Source: Arthrobacter sp. AQ5-06
GTDB lineage: Bacteria; Actinomycetota; Actinomycetes; Actinomycetales; Micrococcaceae
Reading direction: 5' to 3'
Assembly: GCF_003287955.1 (NCBI RefSeq)
Contig: NZ_QMKP01000006.1
Span: 62,001-126,000 of the forward strand
DNA length: 64,000 nucleotides
Shown here: in pieces, positions 1 through 11,156 of the stretch
How the letters are laid out: each line of letters begins with the position of its first letter
Numbering within the stretch: position 1 is the stretch's first letter
Translations under genes and position numbers: made by a program
The notes under the pieces: model-generated
Databases searched by the model: none
Seen by the model: only the letters and a program-made list of their open reading frames with translations
What the model was told of the DNA's origin: nothing

Positions 1-930
1 TCCCGTACCGGCGAGCCGGACGCTGTCGAGAACGGACGAATCGGCACGGTACTCCGCTTCGGTCAGCTCCACGCCGACGTTGTCGTTCGACACCAGGCTT
101 TCGATGGCCACGTTGCCCTCTGAGTCGTGCAGGGTGGCAATCAATCGGGAGAGCAGGGTTGGCGCGTCCAGTACGGGTCCACCGAACATGCCCGAGTGGA
201 CAGCATGATCCAGCACCTGAACTTCAATGGTTCCGTCCACAAGGCCACGCAGGCTGGTGGTCAGGGCGGGAATGCCCACCTTCCAGTTACTCGAGTCGGC
301 CACCACGATCACATCGGCCCTCAGCAGTTCCCGGTGCGTTTCCAGGAAGGAACGGAAGGTGGGAGAACCAGCTTCCTCCTCCCCTTCGAAAAAGAACGTC
401 ACACCAAGGTCGAATTCCGCGCCCAGAACCTCGGTCGCTGCAGCATAGGCGGCCACATGGGCCATGATCCCGGCCTTGTCGTCAGCAGCGCCGCGGCCGT
501 ACAGCCTGCCGTCCCGTTCGACGGCGACGAAAGGCTCTGTTAACCACAGCGCCGGGTCCCCGGGCGGTTGGACGTCGTGGTGGGCGTACAGCAGGATCGT
601 CGGCTTCCCTTCTGCCGCCTGACGGCGTGCGACGACCGCAGGGCCGCCGGGGGTGCCGTCGTCCTTGTTACTGCGCAGGACCTGGACATCCTCAATTCCC
701 GCGGCGCGCAACAGTTCCGCTACGGCCTGCGCGCTGGCTTCCAAGGGGGCAGGATCGAAACTCGGCCAGGCGATGCCGGGAATGGCCACAAGTTCCCTGA
801 GCCGGTCCAGTGTGGTGTCGAAGGAACCTGCGACGGAGAGCCTGAGTCCGTCCGCGTCGATGGCCGGTGCAGGGTGCCCGGAGCCGGGGGTGCTGGCGTC
901 GGACGGATTGGCTGCTGGAGTGGGAGTCAT
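1..930 (-). CDS. M20-family dipeptidase, partial (C-terminus off the left edge)
   Basis: Zinc-dependent M20 metallopeptidase of the dipeptidase/carboxypeptidase type, predicted cytosolic, probably in peptide turnover. The ATG is at 930 and 310 codons are visible before the window edge. Family motifs seen: the first metal-ligand block LLYAHHDVQPPG, then GRGAADDKAG, whose Asp bridges the two zinc ions, and the catalytic Glu pair in FFEGEEEAGS. The start of the lid/dimerisation domain follows. The N-terminal 30 residues are Pro/Ala-rich and may be partly untranslated if a later start is used. It is divergent from the DUF3043 gene. Family assignment is firm; exact substrate is not known. Confidence 0.9.
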   Translation of the reverse strand, partial: MTPTPAANPSDASTPGSGHPAPAIDADGLRLSVAGSFDTTLDRLRELVAIPGIAWPSFDPAPLEASAQAVAELLRAAGIEDVQVLRSNKDDGTPGGPAVVARRQAAEGKPTILLYAHHDVQPPGDPALWLTEPFVAVERDGRLYGRGAADDKAGIMAHVAAYAAATEVLGAEFDLGVTFFFEGEEEAGSPTFRSFLETHRELLRADVIVVADSSNWKVGIPALTTSLRGLVDGTIEVQVLDHAVHSGMFGGPVLDAPTLLSRLIATLHDSEGNVAIESLVSNDNVGVELTEAEYRADSSVLDSVRLAGTG

Positions 931-972
931 GGCGAACACAATACCCGCGCCGAACCTTCGCAGGCCGCAAGG

Positions 973-978
973 TATTCT
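973..978 (+). promoter_or_regulatory. -10 box for a leaderless transcript
   Basis: TATTCT lies 6 nt before the GTG at 985, so transcription would begin at or next to the start codon. No Shine-Dalgarno sequence precedes the GTG. This spacing is typical of actinobacterial leaderless genes. No clear -35 is visible. Confidence 0.5.
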
Positions 979-984
979 GTTCAA

Positions 985-1587
985 GTGTTCGGACGTAAAA
1001 AGGAAGCGCCAACGGCGCAGCAATCAATAGACCAGCAGGCCGCTGAAGCGGCAGCCCGGCAGGATGCCGCGTTGGGCAAGGGTGGGCCAACGCCCAAGCG
1101 CAAAGCCCAGGAAGCTGCCCGCAAACGGCCCCTGGTGCCAGAGGACCGTAAGGCGTCCAAGGCGGCTGAGCGCCAGGCTATCCAGGATCAGCGGTCGAAA
1201 ATGCGCCAGGCCCTCGATACAGGTGACGAGAAGTTCCTGCCCTTGCGCGACAAGGGTCCGCAGAAGCGTTATGCCCGCGACTACGTGGATGCGCGCTTCA
1301 GCCTGGGCGAATACCTGATGTTCGGCGCCCTGGTATTTGTCATCGTTTCCCTGATCGTGCCGGCTTCCAGCGGGCAGATGGTTTATGTCCTGGGCGGTTT
1401 CTGGGTGATGTTCCTGGCCGTCTTTGTGGACGTGTTCATTCTGTCCCGGCAGCTCCGCAAGAAGCTCACCGGGAAGTTCGGCGAGGTTGAGCGTGGCGCC
1501 GTCTGGTACGGCTCCATGCGTTCCCTGCAGTTCCGCAAACTGCGCCTGCCCAAGCCGCTCGTGAAGCGCGGGCAATACCCGTCCTGA
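985..1587 (+). CDS. DUF3043 family membrane protein
   Basis: Actinobacterial DUF3043 protein of 200 aa; function unknown. The N-terminal ~110 residues are highly charged, rich in Lys, Arg, Ala and Gln, and probably cytosolic. Two adjacent hydrophobic helices follow (roughly residues 112-132 and 138-158), then a basic C-terminal tail. The GTG at 985 was chosen because it gives the family-like start FGRKKEAPT and sits just behind a -10 box. The frame is open further upstream to 568, but that part overlaps the divergent peptidase gene and does not look like coding sequence. The gene is followed by a strong hairpin shared with convergent pyrD. Confidence 0.85.
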   Translation: MFGRKKEAPTAQQSIDQQAAEAAARQDAALGKGGPTPKRKAQEAARKRPLVPEDRKASKAAERQAIQDQRSKMRQALDTGDEKFLPLRDKGPQKRYARDYVDARFSLGEYLMFGALVFVIVSLIVPASSGQMVYVLGGFWVMFLAVFVDVFILSRQLRKKLTGKFGEVERGAVWYGSMRSLQFRKLRLPKPLVKRGQYPS

Positions 1588-1634
1588 TATGCGCGCCGGA
1601 CCAAGCGCCGGCAGCGCATCCCTTCGTTGACAGC

Positions 1635-1665
1635 AAAACCCCGGCAGTCAGACCGCCGGGGTTTT
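1635..1665. terminator. Bidirectional intrinsic terminator
   Basis: Perfect 11-bp stem, AAAACCCCGGC pairing with GCCGGGGTTTT, with a 9-nt loop. The T-rich tail on + (TTTTGTTGTTT) and the A-run on the other side let it serve both the DUF3043 gene and convergent pyrD. Confidence 0.85.
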
Positions 1666-1674
1666 GTTGTTTAA

Positions 1675-2748
1675 TCAGCTGTTGCGTCGGGCTTTCGCCA
1701 GGTCGCGGTTGATCCGTGCCGCCCAGAAAGGCCCCTCGTACAGGAAGGCCGTGTAGCCCTGGACCAGCGTGGCCCCGGCATCCAAACGGTCCTGGACGTC
1801 TTCCGCCGTCTCGACGCCGCCGACGGCCACCAGCGTGATCGCACCCCCGGTGGCCTCCTTGAGCCGGCGAAGGACTTCCGCTGAACGCTGCTTCAGCGGT
1901 GCCCCGGACAGACCCCCGGCACCGCATTCGTCCACCTTCACAGCCGGCGACGCCAGCCCCTCACGCCCGATAGTGGTATTGGTGGCGATAATGCCGTCCA
2001 GCTTAAGGTCCAGGGCCAGCTTGGCGACGTCGTCGATGTCATCGTCGCTGAGGTCAGGTGCAATCTTCACGAGCAGCGGGACATGCCGCCCGGCCGCCTT
2101 GTCCGCCTCTGCCCCTACTGCGGTCAGCAGCGGGCGGAGCGTCTGGACATCCTGCAGAAGGCGGAGCCCGGGCGTGTTGGGCGAGCTTACATTGACCACC
2201 AGGTAGTCCGCGGCCGGCGCCAGGCTCCGGGCGCTGATGAGGTAATCGTCCACGGCGTCGTCGAGCTCCACTACCTTGCTCTTGCCGATGTTCACTCCGA
2301 TCACGGGGCGAACGTTGGGGTGCCTGCGCTGCAAGGCGGCGCGTGCTGCTTTGAGGCGCGGTTCGACAGCGGCCGCGCCATCGTTGTTGAACCCCATCCG
2401 GTTAATGACAGCCCGGTCCTCGATCAGCCTGAAAAGGCGCGGTTTCTCGTTGCCCGGTTGTGCCTGCCCCGTGATGGTCCCTACTTCGACATGGCCAAAG
2501 CCAAGTTCGGTGAGGGCCTCGATGCCGAATCCCTCCTTGTCGAATCCGGCCGCAAGCCCGAACGGGGACGGGAAGGTCAGGCCAAAGGCAGAAGTCTGCA
2601 GTGAGGCCGCCGGCGTCGTGAACCGCTGCAGCAGCCGTCCTGCGCCGGAAGTATGGGCGAGCTTGATTCCCTTGAATCCGATCTTGTGGGCGCGTTCCGC
2701 GTCCATCCACGAAAAGGCCAGCCTGAAGAATGTCGGATATACGCGCAT
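1675..2748 (-). CDS. pyrD: Dihydroorotate dehydrogenase (quinone), class 2
   Basis: Oxidises dihydroorotate to orotate in de novo pyrimidine synthesis and passes electrons to quinone; membrane-associated through its N-terminal helix. Length 357 aa is usual for class 2. Seen: the N-terminal amphipathic segment [22 protein letters not shown]-binding [10 protein letters not shown] and GVNIGKSK, and [13 protein letters not shown] carrying the class 2 catalytic Ser (about residue 188). NTT plus VGGV phosphate-binding loops follow. ATG 2748 is selected because it matches family N-termini; the frame stays open upstream, but that part lies over the hydrolase gene. Stands alone between convergent and divergent neighbours. 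Confidence 0.96.
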   Translation of the reverse strand: MRVYPTFFRLAFSWMDAERAHKIGFKGIKLAHTSGAGRLLQRFTTPAASLQTSAFGLTFPSPFGLAAGFDKEGFGIEALTELGFGHVEVGTITGQAQPGNEKPRLFRLIEDRAVINRMGFNNDGAAAVEPRLKAARAALQRRHPNVRPVIGVNIGKSKVVELDDAVDDYLISARSLAPAADYLVVNVSSPNTPGLRLLQDVQTLRPLLTAVGAEADKAAGRHVPLLVKIAPDLSDDDIDDVAKLALDLKLDGIIATNTTIGREGLASPAVKVDECGAGGLSGAPLKQRSAEVLRRLKEATGGAITLVAVGGVETAEDVQDRLDAGATLVQGYTAFLYEGPFWAARINRDLAKARRNS

Positions 2749-2811
2749 GGCTCTAGTTTTCCGTCTCGGACGGTCCAGACCAAACCGGGCCGCCGTAGAC
2801 GCGACCCCGGC

Positions 2812-2817
2812 TAGCAT
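2812..2817 (+). promoter_or_regulatory. -10 box for a leaderless hydrolase transcript
   Basis: TAGCAT ends 6 nt before ATG 2824, with no ribosome-binding site between. This predicts a leaderless mRNA. Confidence 0.5.
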
Positions 2818-2823
2818 AAAGCC

Positions 2824-3834
2824 ATGAGGTGGCAGCCAGATATCCTCGGTGCTGGCTTCGAAGCCTGCACATTCGAGGCCACGGGCGACGACGGCGTCCA
2901 GCGCACCGCCACGCTGGTGCGCTTCCGTCCGGCGAAGGAGCTGGTGGCCACAGGCCGGCGGCGGACAGTGCTGTTCCTCCACGGCTGGAGCGACTACTTC
3001 TTCAATGTGGACCTTGCACAGTTCTGGGCGGGCCGGGGTTACGAGTTTTACGCCCTGGACATGCACAACCACGGCCGCAGCCTGCGCCCGGAAACGCCGG
3101 GCGGCTACGTCGCGAACCTGGCGGACTATGACGCCGAGATCGAGGCGGCCATCGCCATCATTCGGGCCGACACGCACTCACCGGAACTGGAACCCGAGGT
3201 CTCTCTCACGCTGATGGGCCACTCCACCGGCGGCCTGGTGGCCGCCCTCTGGGTCAGCAACCACCCCGGAGCAGCCTCCCAGCTGGTCCTAAACAGTCCC
3301 TGGCTGGAGATGCACGGCAGCTCGCTGGTGCGCCGTGCTGCGTCCACGATGGTGGGACCCGTGGCGCGTTTCCGGCCGGAGGCTGTCCTGCGACTGCCCG
3401 AGCGGGGGTTCTATTGGCGGACCATCAGCAGTTCAGCCGAGGGCGAGTGGCCGCTCGACGACAAGTTCCGCCCGCCCATGGCATTTCCGCTCCGTGTGGG
3501 CTGGCTCAGTGCCATCCTGGCAGGCCACACTAAGGTGGCCCGTGGCTTGGGCATCGACATACCCATCCTGGTGCTGCTGTCCCGGGGTAGCGCCACCGGC
3601 CCGTTCTGGTCCGAGGAAATGCGGCGCACCGACGCCGTACTGGACGTCAACATCATCGCCCTCCGCGCCCTGACACTGGGGCGCAGCGTCACGGTCGAAC
3701 GGATCGACGGCGCGCTCCACGACGTCTTCCTCTCCCCTGCCAAAGTGCGGGCCGACGCCTATGCGCGGCTAGCCCGCTGGCTGCGGGGTTACGGTACGGC
3801 TGAACCGGGCGCGGCGTCGACCGCGCCGCCGTAG
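2824..3834 (+). CDS. Alpha/beta hydrolase (lysophospholipase-like)
   Basis: Serine hydrolase of 336 aa with an alpha/beta fold. Seen: an oxyanion-hole segment [11 protein letters not shown] near residue 58, the nucleophile elbow GHSTGG (Ser about residue 133), and a C-terminal His in GALHDVFLS that can complete the triad. The long cap and the DMHNHGRS segment resemble the Hydrolase_4/monoacylglycerol lipase group. Substrate unknown. No signal peptide, so probably cytosolic. Its last 46 bases overlap the 3' end of uppS on the other strand. Confidence 0.85.
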   Translation: MRWQPDILGAGFEACTFEATGDDGVQRTATLVRFRPAKELVATGRRRTVLFLHGWSDYFFNVDLAQFWAGRGYEFYALDMHNHGRSLRPETPGGYVANLADYDAEIEAAIAIIRADTHSPELEPEVSLTLMGHSTGGLVAALWVSNHPGAASQLVLNSPWLEMHGSSLVRRAASTMVGPVARFRPEAVLRLPERGFYWRTISSSAEGEWPLDDKFRPPMAFPLRVGWLSAILAGHTKVARGLGIDIPILVLLSRGSATGPFWSEEMRRTDAVLDVNIIALRALTLGRSVTVERIDGALHDVFLSPAKVRADAYARLARWLRGYGTAEPGAASTAPP

Positions 3835-4619
3835 CGCCGGTCCCGTTGGGCATAGATTTCGACGGCGTCCCATAGGGTCCTGCGGTCGACGTCGGGCCAC
3901 AGCGTGTCCATAAAAACGAACTCAGCGTACGCCGACTGCCACAGCAGGAAATTTGAGAGCCGCTGCTCCCCCGAGCTCCGCAGGAACAGGTCCACGTCCG
4001 GCAGGTCCGGCTCGTCCAGGAACTTCTGGATGGTTTTCTCAGTGATGGCACCGGGCCTGAGCCGACCTGCGGCAACCTCAGCGGCAATAGCCGATACGGC
4101 GTCTGTGATTTCCGCCCGGCCGCCGTAATTAACACACATGGTCAATGTGCAGGTGCTATTGCCCGCGGTAAATTCCTCAGCCTCTTCAAGTTCGCGGATC
4201 ACCGAGCCCCACAGCTTGGGACGCCGGCCGGACCACCGCACACGGACACCCCACTCGTCCAGCTGGTTTCGCTGCCTTCGTAGCACGTCCTTGTTAAAAC
4301 CCATTAGGAAGCGGACTTCTTCGGGCGAGCGGCGCCAGTTTTCGGTGGAAAACGCATAGACGCTCACGTATTCGATGCCTAGTTCGATAGCGCCCGCCAT
4401 CACGTCCAGCAGGGCGGGCTCGCCGGCTTTGTGACCCTCGATCCGAGGCAGACCCCGCTGGTTGGCCCAACGGCCGTTACCGTCCATCACAATAGCGACA
4501 TGGCGGGGGACGAATTCGGCGGGGATCGCCGGGGCAACCGCGCCGGACGGGTGGGGATACGGTGCCACCACAGGGGTGGTCCGCTGCCGCGAAGGACTCT
4601 TCTTTTTTCCCAAGGACAC
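3789..4619 (-). CDS. uppS: Isoprenyl transferase (cis-prenyltransferase, undecaprenyl/decaprenyl diphosphate synthase)
   Basis: Condenses isopentenyl diphosphate units in cis to make the polyprenyl diphosphate lipid carrier for peptidoglycan and wall polymers. Length 276 aa. Seen: the catalytic block [29 protein letters not shown], and the C-terminal [24 protein letters not shown] that binds IPP diphosphate. The basic, Pro-rich N-terminal extension of about 35 residues is typical of the long actinobacterial enzyme encoded beside recO. Starts with GTG, 2 nt after the recO stop, so it is probably co-transcribed and translationally coupled. Tail-to-tail overlap of 46 nt with the hydrolase. Confidence 0.95.
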   Translation of the reverse strand: MSLGKKKSPSRQRTTPVVAPYPHPSGAVAPAIPAEFVPRHVAIVMDGNGRWANQRGLPRIEGHKAGEPALLDVMAGAIELGIEYVSVYAFSTENWRRSPEEVRFLMGFNKDVLRRQRNQLDEWGVRVRWSGRRPKLWGSVIRELEEAEEFTAGNSTCTLTMCVNYGGRAEITDAVSAIAAEVAAGRLRPGAITEKTIQKFLDEPDLPDVDLFLRSSGEQRLSNFLLWQSAYAEFVFMDTLWPDVDRRTLWDAVEIYAQRDRRYGGAVDAAPGSAVP

Positions 4620-4621
4620 TG

Positions 4622-5374
4622 TCAGCCACGCTCCACATGTTTGAGGGATTTCAGGACACGTTCAAGGTGCCATTGCAGGTATACGGCCACCAGCCCCGCG
4701 GCTTCCCGGCGGTGCGGCACCTGCGAGCCATCCGCCGTCGTCCAGTCCCCGGTCAGCAGGGCGCCCAGCAGAACGACGGTCTCCGCCGCCGGCGCAGGCG
4801 AACCCGGTGGCCTGCAGTCAGCGCAGACCATGCCGCCGAGCGGAGCCGAAAACGCCGTATGGGGGCCGGGCCGGCCGCAGCGGGCGCAGTCGGTAAAACT
4901 CGGCGCCCAGCCGCCGGTGGCGAGGGCCCGCAAAAGATACGAATCGAGGATCAGTCCGGGCGCGTGTTCGGCCCGGCTCAGCGAGGCCAGCGCCCCCACC
5001 AGCAGGTTGTACTGGGCGGTGCCGGCTTCGCCGTCGACGTCGGTCAGTTTTTCCGCAGTTTCGGTCATGGCAGCGGCAACTGTGTAGCGGCCATAGTCTG
5101 CGGCGATGTTGCTGCCGTAGGCGCCCTTGGCAACAGCCTGGGTGACAATGTCCAGCGACTTTCCGGAGACCAGCTGCAGGTCCGCTACCATAAACGGCTC
5201 CAGCCGCGCTCCAAACTTGCTGCTGGTCCGCCGCACTCCCTTGGCGACGGCGCGGATCTGGCCGTGGTGCTTGGTCAGCAGCGTGATTATGCGGTCCGCC
5301 TCGCCCAGTTTGTGGGTACGGAGCACCACGGCGTCATCCCGGTAGGACCGGGCAGCAAAGGATTGTTGGACCAC
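4622..5374 (-). CDS. recO: DNA repair protein RecO
   Basis: Recombination mediator that works with RecR to load RecA on SSB-coated single-stranded DNA. 250 aa. The N-terminal OB-fold begins [20 protein letters not shown] zinc-finger-like set [10 protein letters not shown]...CADCR lies in the C-terminal helical domain. GTG 5374 is preferred because homologues begin just before the YRD motif; an in-frame ATG at 5410 would add 12 residues but has no evident ribosome-binding site and lies close to the leuA hairpin. First gene of the recO-uppS pair, an arrangement conserved in Actinobacteria. Confidence 0.94.
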   Translation of the reverse strand: MVQQSFAARSYRDDAVVLRTHKLGEADRIITLLTKHHGQIRAVAKGVRRTSSKFGARLEPFMVADLQLVSGKSLDIVTQAVAKGAYGSNIAADYGRYTVAAAMTETAEKLTDVDGEAGTAQYNLLVGALASLSRAEHAPGLILDSYLLRALATGGWAPSFTDCARCGRPGPHTAFSAPLGGMVCADCRPPGSPAPAAETVVLLGALLTGDWTTADGSQVPHRREAAGLVAVYLQWHLERVLKSLKHVERG

Positions 5375-5418
5375 GGTTAATCTTCGCACTGAGTTCCGGA
5401 AAGCCGGCAATGCCGGTG

Positions 5419-5449
5419 CGTTGCGCGCCGGGAATCCCGGCGCGCAACG
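5419..5449 (-). terminator. Hairpin downstream of leuA
   Basis: Perfect 14-bp GC-rich stem (CGTTGCGCGCCGGG with its complement) and a 3-nt loop, 9 nt after the leuA stop codon. No U-tract follows, so it may act as a weak terminator or 3'-end stabiliser between leuA and recO. Confidence 0.65.
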
Positions 5450-5458
5450 TATTCCGAA

Positions 5459-7347
<1,889 letters not shown>

Positions 7348-7358
7348 GCACGCGTGCG

Positions 7359-7364
7359 TAAGAT
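7359..7364 (+). promoter_or_regulatory. -10 box candidate for the M13 peptidase gene
   Basis: TAAGAT on the + strand, about 90 nt before the GTG at 7453. It sits just outside the oppositely directed leuA promoter, so the two genes share a short divergent control region. No clear -35. Confidence 0.35.
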
Positions 7365-7452
7365 GAGAGAGCACCACCGTCCTTATCGTCCAACATGCAG
7401 ACGCCGCGCCGGTGCCAGCGCCGGCCGCGGCACGTCACACGAAGGAGCATCT

Positions 7453-9405
7453 GTGCCCATCTCGGGGATCGACCTGTCCAACATTGACCACACCGTCAGG
7501 CCGCAGGATGACCTGTACCAGCACGTGAACGGGTCCTGGCTCAAGGCCACTGAAATTCCGGATGACCGGCCACTCGAGGGAACTTTCACCGCACTGCGCG
7601 ACGGAGCGGAAATCGCGGTCCGGGACATCATCGAGGAAGCAGCCGCCAAGGGTGAAGCCGCCAGCGGGATAGAACGGAAGGTGGGCGAGCTCTACAACAG
7701 CTTCATGGACGAAGCCACTGTGGAGGCCAAGGGCATGGAGCCCATCCGCGGGCGGCTTGCCGAGGTTCTTGCCACCACCACGGTTGCCGACCTCGTGGCG
7801 CTGGCCGGGCGGCTGTTCCGGTCAGACGTTTCAGGGCTCTTCTACATCTACCCGGCTCCGGACGCGGGCAACCCGGACCGCATCCTGCTCTACACCGGCC
7901 AGGGTGGCCTGGGGCTGCCGGACGAGTCCTACTACCGGGAAGAAAAGTTCGCGCCCATGATCAAGTCCTATGGCGAACATGTCAGGACCATGTTCACCCT
8001 GGCAGGAGTGGCAGATCCGGAGTCCGCGGCCGCGCGCGTCGTTGCGCTCGAAACCAGCCTGGCTTCCCACCACTGGGACAATGTCACTCTGCGCGACCCG
8101 CAGAAGACCTACAACCTCAAGTCCGCTGAGGAAGCAGGCACCCTGTTCCCGCTCCTTAACACCTGGTTCGAAGCTGCCGGGATCGACGCCGACAAGCGCA
8201 ACGAGATAGTGGTGAGCACCCCGGACTTCTTCAGTGGGGCCGCAGGCCTGCTGGAGTCCGAACCGCTGTCCGTGTGGCAGGAGTGGCTGGCCCTGCGCGT
8301 CGTCAACGGCGCCGCGCCCTACCTGTCCTCCGAGTTCGTGGACGCCAACTTTGCCTTCTACGGAACAACCATCAGCGGCACACCCCGAAACAAGGACCGC
8401 TGGAAGCGGGCCGTCGCCGTCGTGGAAGCTGCACTCGGTGAGGCCGTTGGGCAGATTTATGTCTCGAAGCACTTCCCCGAAACCCACAAAGCCCGCATGC
8501 AGACCTTGGTGGCCAACCTGATCGAGGCCTACCGGCAGTCCATCACCGGCCTTGCGTGGATGGGTGAGGAAACAAAGGCTGAGGCGTTGCGGAAACTGGA
8601 GGCATTCCGCGCCAAGATCGGCTACCCGGACAAGTGGATCGATTACTCCGCTGTGGAAATCGACCCCCTGGACCTTCTGGGGAACGTTGAGCGGGCCCAC
8701 AATGCCGACGTCGACCGACACCTGGATGAGGTGGGCAAGCCGGTGGACCTCAACAAGTGGCTCATGACACCGCAGACGGTGAACGCGTACTACCACCCGA
8801 TGCTCAACGAGATCGTCTTCCCGGCCGCTATCCTGCAGCCACCGTTCTTCACGGCCGACGCCGACGACGCCGTCAACTACGGCGGTATCGGAGCGGTGAT
8901 CGGCCACGAGATCGGCCACGGTTTTGATGACCAGGGCTCGCAGTTCGACGGCGGCGGTGCCCTGCGCAACTGGTGGACCGAGGATGACCGGACGGCCTTT
9001 GAGGAGCTCACGGCCAAGCTGGTGGCACAGTACGACGTGTTGTCGCCGTATGCCGCGCCAGGGCACAACGTCAACGGCAAGCTGACGCTCGGGGAGAACA
9101 TCGGCGATCTTGGTGGCCTGACCATCGCCTACAAGGCTTATCTCCTCAGCCTCGACGGCAGGGAACCGGAGGTGCTGGACGGACTGACCGGGCAGCAGCG
9201 GTTCTTCGCGTCCTGGGCAGCCGGCTGGCGCCAGGTGATCCGGTCAGAAGAAGCCATCAGGAGGCTCGCCACGGATCCCCACTCCCCCAACGAGTTCAGG
9301 ACGAATGCCATCGCCAAGAACCTGGACGCCTTCCACGAGGCCTTTGGCGTGACCGAGCAGGACGGCATGTGGATGCCGCAGGACGCCCGCGTCAGCATCT
9401 GGTGA
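7453..9405 (+). CDS. M13 family zinc metallopeptidase (neprilysin/PepO-like)
   Basis: Zinc endopeptidase of 650 aa acting on oligopeptides. The N-terminal M13 domain begins DDLYQHVNGSWL. The catalytic domain has NAYYHPMLNEIVFPAAILQPPF, the zinc motif HEIGH (about residues 485-489) and the third-ligand block GENIGDLGG (about 547). No signal peptide or TM segment is seen, so it is predicted cytosolic, as for many bacterial PepO proteins. GTG 7453 is preferred: GAAGGAG lies 5 nt upstream and the protein then starts like family members. The frame is open to 7339, but that stretch overlaps the leuA control region. Confidence 0.93.
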   Translation: MPISGIDLSNIDHTVRPQDDLYQHVNGSWLKATEIPDDRPLEGTFTALRDGAEIAVRDIIEEAAAKGEAASGIERKVGELYNSFMDEATVEAKGMEPIRGRLAEVLATTTVADLVALAGRLFRSDVSGLFYIYPAPDAGNPDRILLYTGQGGLGLPDESYYREEKFAPMIKSYGEHVRTMFTLAGVADPESAAARVVALETSLASHHWDNVTLRDPQKTYNLKSAEEAGTLFPLLNTWFEAAGIDADKRNEIVVSTPDFFSGAAGLLESEPLSVWQEWLALRVVNGAAPYLSSEFVDANFAFYGTTISGTPRNKDRWKRAVAVVEAALGEAVGQIYVSKHFPETHKARMQTLVANLIEAYRQSITGLAWMGEETKAEALRKLEAFRAKIGYPDKWIDYSAVEIDPLDLLGNVERAHNADVDRHLDEVGKPVDLNKWLMTPQTVNAYYHPMLNEIVFPAAILQPPFFTADADDAVNYGGIGAVIGHEIGHGFDDQGSQFDGGGALRNWWTEDDRTAFEELTAKLVAQYDVLSPYAAPGHNVNGKLTLGENIGDLGGLTIAYKAYLLSLDGREPEVLDGLTGQQRFFASWAAGWRQVIRSEEAIRRLATDPHSPNEFRTNAIAKNLDAFHEAFGVTEQDGMWMPQDARVSIW

Positions 9406-9415
9406 TCACCCTCCG

Positions 9416-9467
9416 GTAGACACACAGAGAGGCGGGGCCGACTGGCCCCGCCTCTCTGTGTGTCTAC
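9416..9467. terminator. Perfect 24-bp bidirectional terminator
   Basis: Uninterrupted 24-bp inverted repeat beginning GTAGACACACAGAGAGG, with a GACT loop, between the convergent M13 peptidase and LCP genes. There is no U-tract, but stem length and position make it a shared terminator. Confidence 0.85.
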
Positions 9468-9479
9468 CCGGTTCTGCCG

Positions 9480-11054
9480 TCAGTCCTGGACGATCAGCAC
9501 CGGGTTGGCCTGCTGGCACACGGTATCGCCCGCCGTCTGGTTGACGATGTCCTCAGGCAGGGCAGCTCCCGCGCCGGCGCCGTAGGTTGCCCCGGTGGTG
9601 AAGTCGGTCCCAAGGTAGACCTGGACTCCGGCGACGCGAGGTGCAAGCTGGACCTGCGCGGCCGGGATCCCCAGCAGCGCAGCCACGTCGGCTGCGACGT
9701 CGGCGAATTCCGTGCCGTAATAGACAACGGTCTGCGCAACCGGCGTGGCTTCAAATGGCCCGGCCTGCGTGAAGCCGCCAGCGACCAGGGCCTGCACAAT
9801 TTCCCGGGCACGTCCCGGGACACCGCTGCCGTTGGCCACGGTGATTGGTTGCAGCGCCTTCTCATACGCTGGCACCGCCGGGGCTGTTTCTGTTGGCGGG
9901 GCTGTCGTTTCCGTCGGCGCCGGGGACGGCGTGGTGGGTGCAGTTGGATCCGTGAGGTCCACGTCCTCACGGAGGGCGGCAAACAGCTGGGACCCTGCGG
10001 GCTCGGCAATCTGCAGGCGGTTGATGTCCGTGACTGCCGGTGTGGTGGGCACGGCCACAAACGCCACCTTGCTGATATCGATGTCCTTGAGCCGGCTTCC
10101 GATACTCACGAGCGACGGCACGGAGGCCAGCCCCTCATCCACCGTGAGGTTCTTGGTCACAACATCGGCAATGGTCAGCATTTTAGAGGGGTCGGACAGT
10201 GTGCCGTCGTCCTTGATCTTGCGCGTAAGGGAGGACAGGAACCCCTGCTGTGCCCTGATCCGGCCCAGGTCGCCGCCGTCGGCAAAGGCATGCCGGGTCC
10301 GCAGGAAGGCAAGGGCCATGTCGCCCTTAACGGCGGACGTGCCCTTCGGCAGGCGCAGCCGGGAGTCAGGATCATAGACGGCATCACTGATGCACACGTC
10401 AACGCCGCCGACAGTGTTGGAAAGCTCCTTCACGGCGGTGAAGTCCGCCATCATGAAGTGATCAATCTCCAGGCCAGTCAGCTTGTTGACTGTGTCTACG
10501 GCGCAGCCGATGCCGGCTTCATTCATGGCCTCGTTGATCATGACACCGCTGCGGGCAGGATACGTCCGCTTGCTCTTCTGGTCGGTGCACTCCGGAATAT
10601 CGACCAGCAGGTCCCGGGGGAAGCTGATCACGCTGACGCGCTTGTTGTCGGCCGATACGTCCATCAGCATCATGACGTCGGACTTGCCGTAACCTGTTGA
10701 ATCCTCCACGGCGCCGTACTCCGCATTTGCGCCGTCCCTGGTATCGGAGCCGAGGATCAGGATCTGCATCCGGTCCGATTTGTCGCCCCCTGGGTTGGCC
10801 GTGCTGCCGGCGTTCAGCGGTGCCGTGGTGATGTTCGACTGAAACCGCAAATACCAGTACCCGGCAAAGCCAAGACCGCCGATCACTAGGATGGTGACCA
10901 CCGCGGTAGTCACTTTCAGCCAGGCCGGCATCCGGCTCCGGGATCCGAGATGCCTGGCAACGCCGACGGCGGTGGCATCAGCGTGGCGGGACACCGGACC
11001 GGTCCCGGCTGACGCGTCAGCTCCGTACTCGCGATTGTCGCGGCCTCGCCCCAT
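9480..11054 (-). CDS. LytR-CpsA-Psr (LCP) family wall-polymer ligase with LytR_C domain
   Basis: Predicted to transfer polyprenyl-linked anionic polymers onto peptidoglycan at the outer membrane face. 524 aa. A cytosolic N-terminus is followed by one TM helix (about residues 44-66). The LCP catalytic domain contains ILILGSDTRDG, SFPRDLLVDIP (conserved Arg/Asp) and AFLRTRHAFADGGDLGRIRAQQ. A Thr/Pro-rich linker (about residues 365-390) leads to a C-terminal LytR_C domain starting ITVANGSGVPGRA. Single-gene unit with an upstream TAAAAT box at 11095-11100 and AGGAAGG before the ATG. Which polymer it attaches cannot be told from sequence. Confidence 0.93.
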   Translation of the reverse strand: MGRGRDNREYGADASAGTGPVSRHADATAVGVARHLGSRSRMPAWLKVTTAVVTILVIGGLGFAGYWYLRFQSNITTAPLNAGSTANPGGDKSDRMQILILGSDTRDGANAEYGAVEDSTGYGKSDVMMLMDVSADNKRVSVISFPRDLLVDIPECTDQKSKRTYPARSGVMINEAMNEAGIGCAVDTVNKLTGLEIDHFMMADFTAVKELSNTVGGVDVCISDAVYDPDSRLRLPKGTSAVKGDMALAFLRTRHAFADGGDLGRIRAQQGFLSSLTRKIKDDGTLSDPSKMLTIADVVTKNLTVDEGLASVPSLVSIGSRLKDIDISKVAFVAVPTTPAVTDINRLQIAEPAGSQLFAALREDVDLTDPTAPTTPSPAPTETTAPPTETAPAVPAYEKALQPITVANGSGVPGRAREIVQALVAGGFTQAGPFEATPVAQTVVYYGTEFADVAADVAALLGIPAAQVQLAPRVAGVQVYLGTDFTTGATYGAGAGAALPEDIVNQTAGDTVCQQANPVLIVQD

Positions 11055-11094
11055 GCGTGATGTACCTTCCTCGAAAAAAAATTGAATCCGGCCT

Positions 11095-11100
11095 ATTTTA
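11095..11100 (-). promoter_or_regulatory. -10 box candidate for the LCP gene
   Basis: TAAAAT on the minus strand about 40 nt before the LCP start, in an AT-rich island between era and the LCP gene. No good -35. Confidence 0.4.
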
Positions 11101-11156
11101 GTTGCCCATTCTGGGAACTTCCCGACGACCGACCGGGGTAAGGCGAAAGGGCAGCG

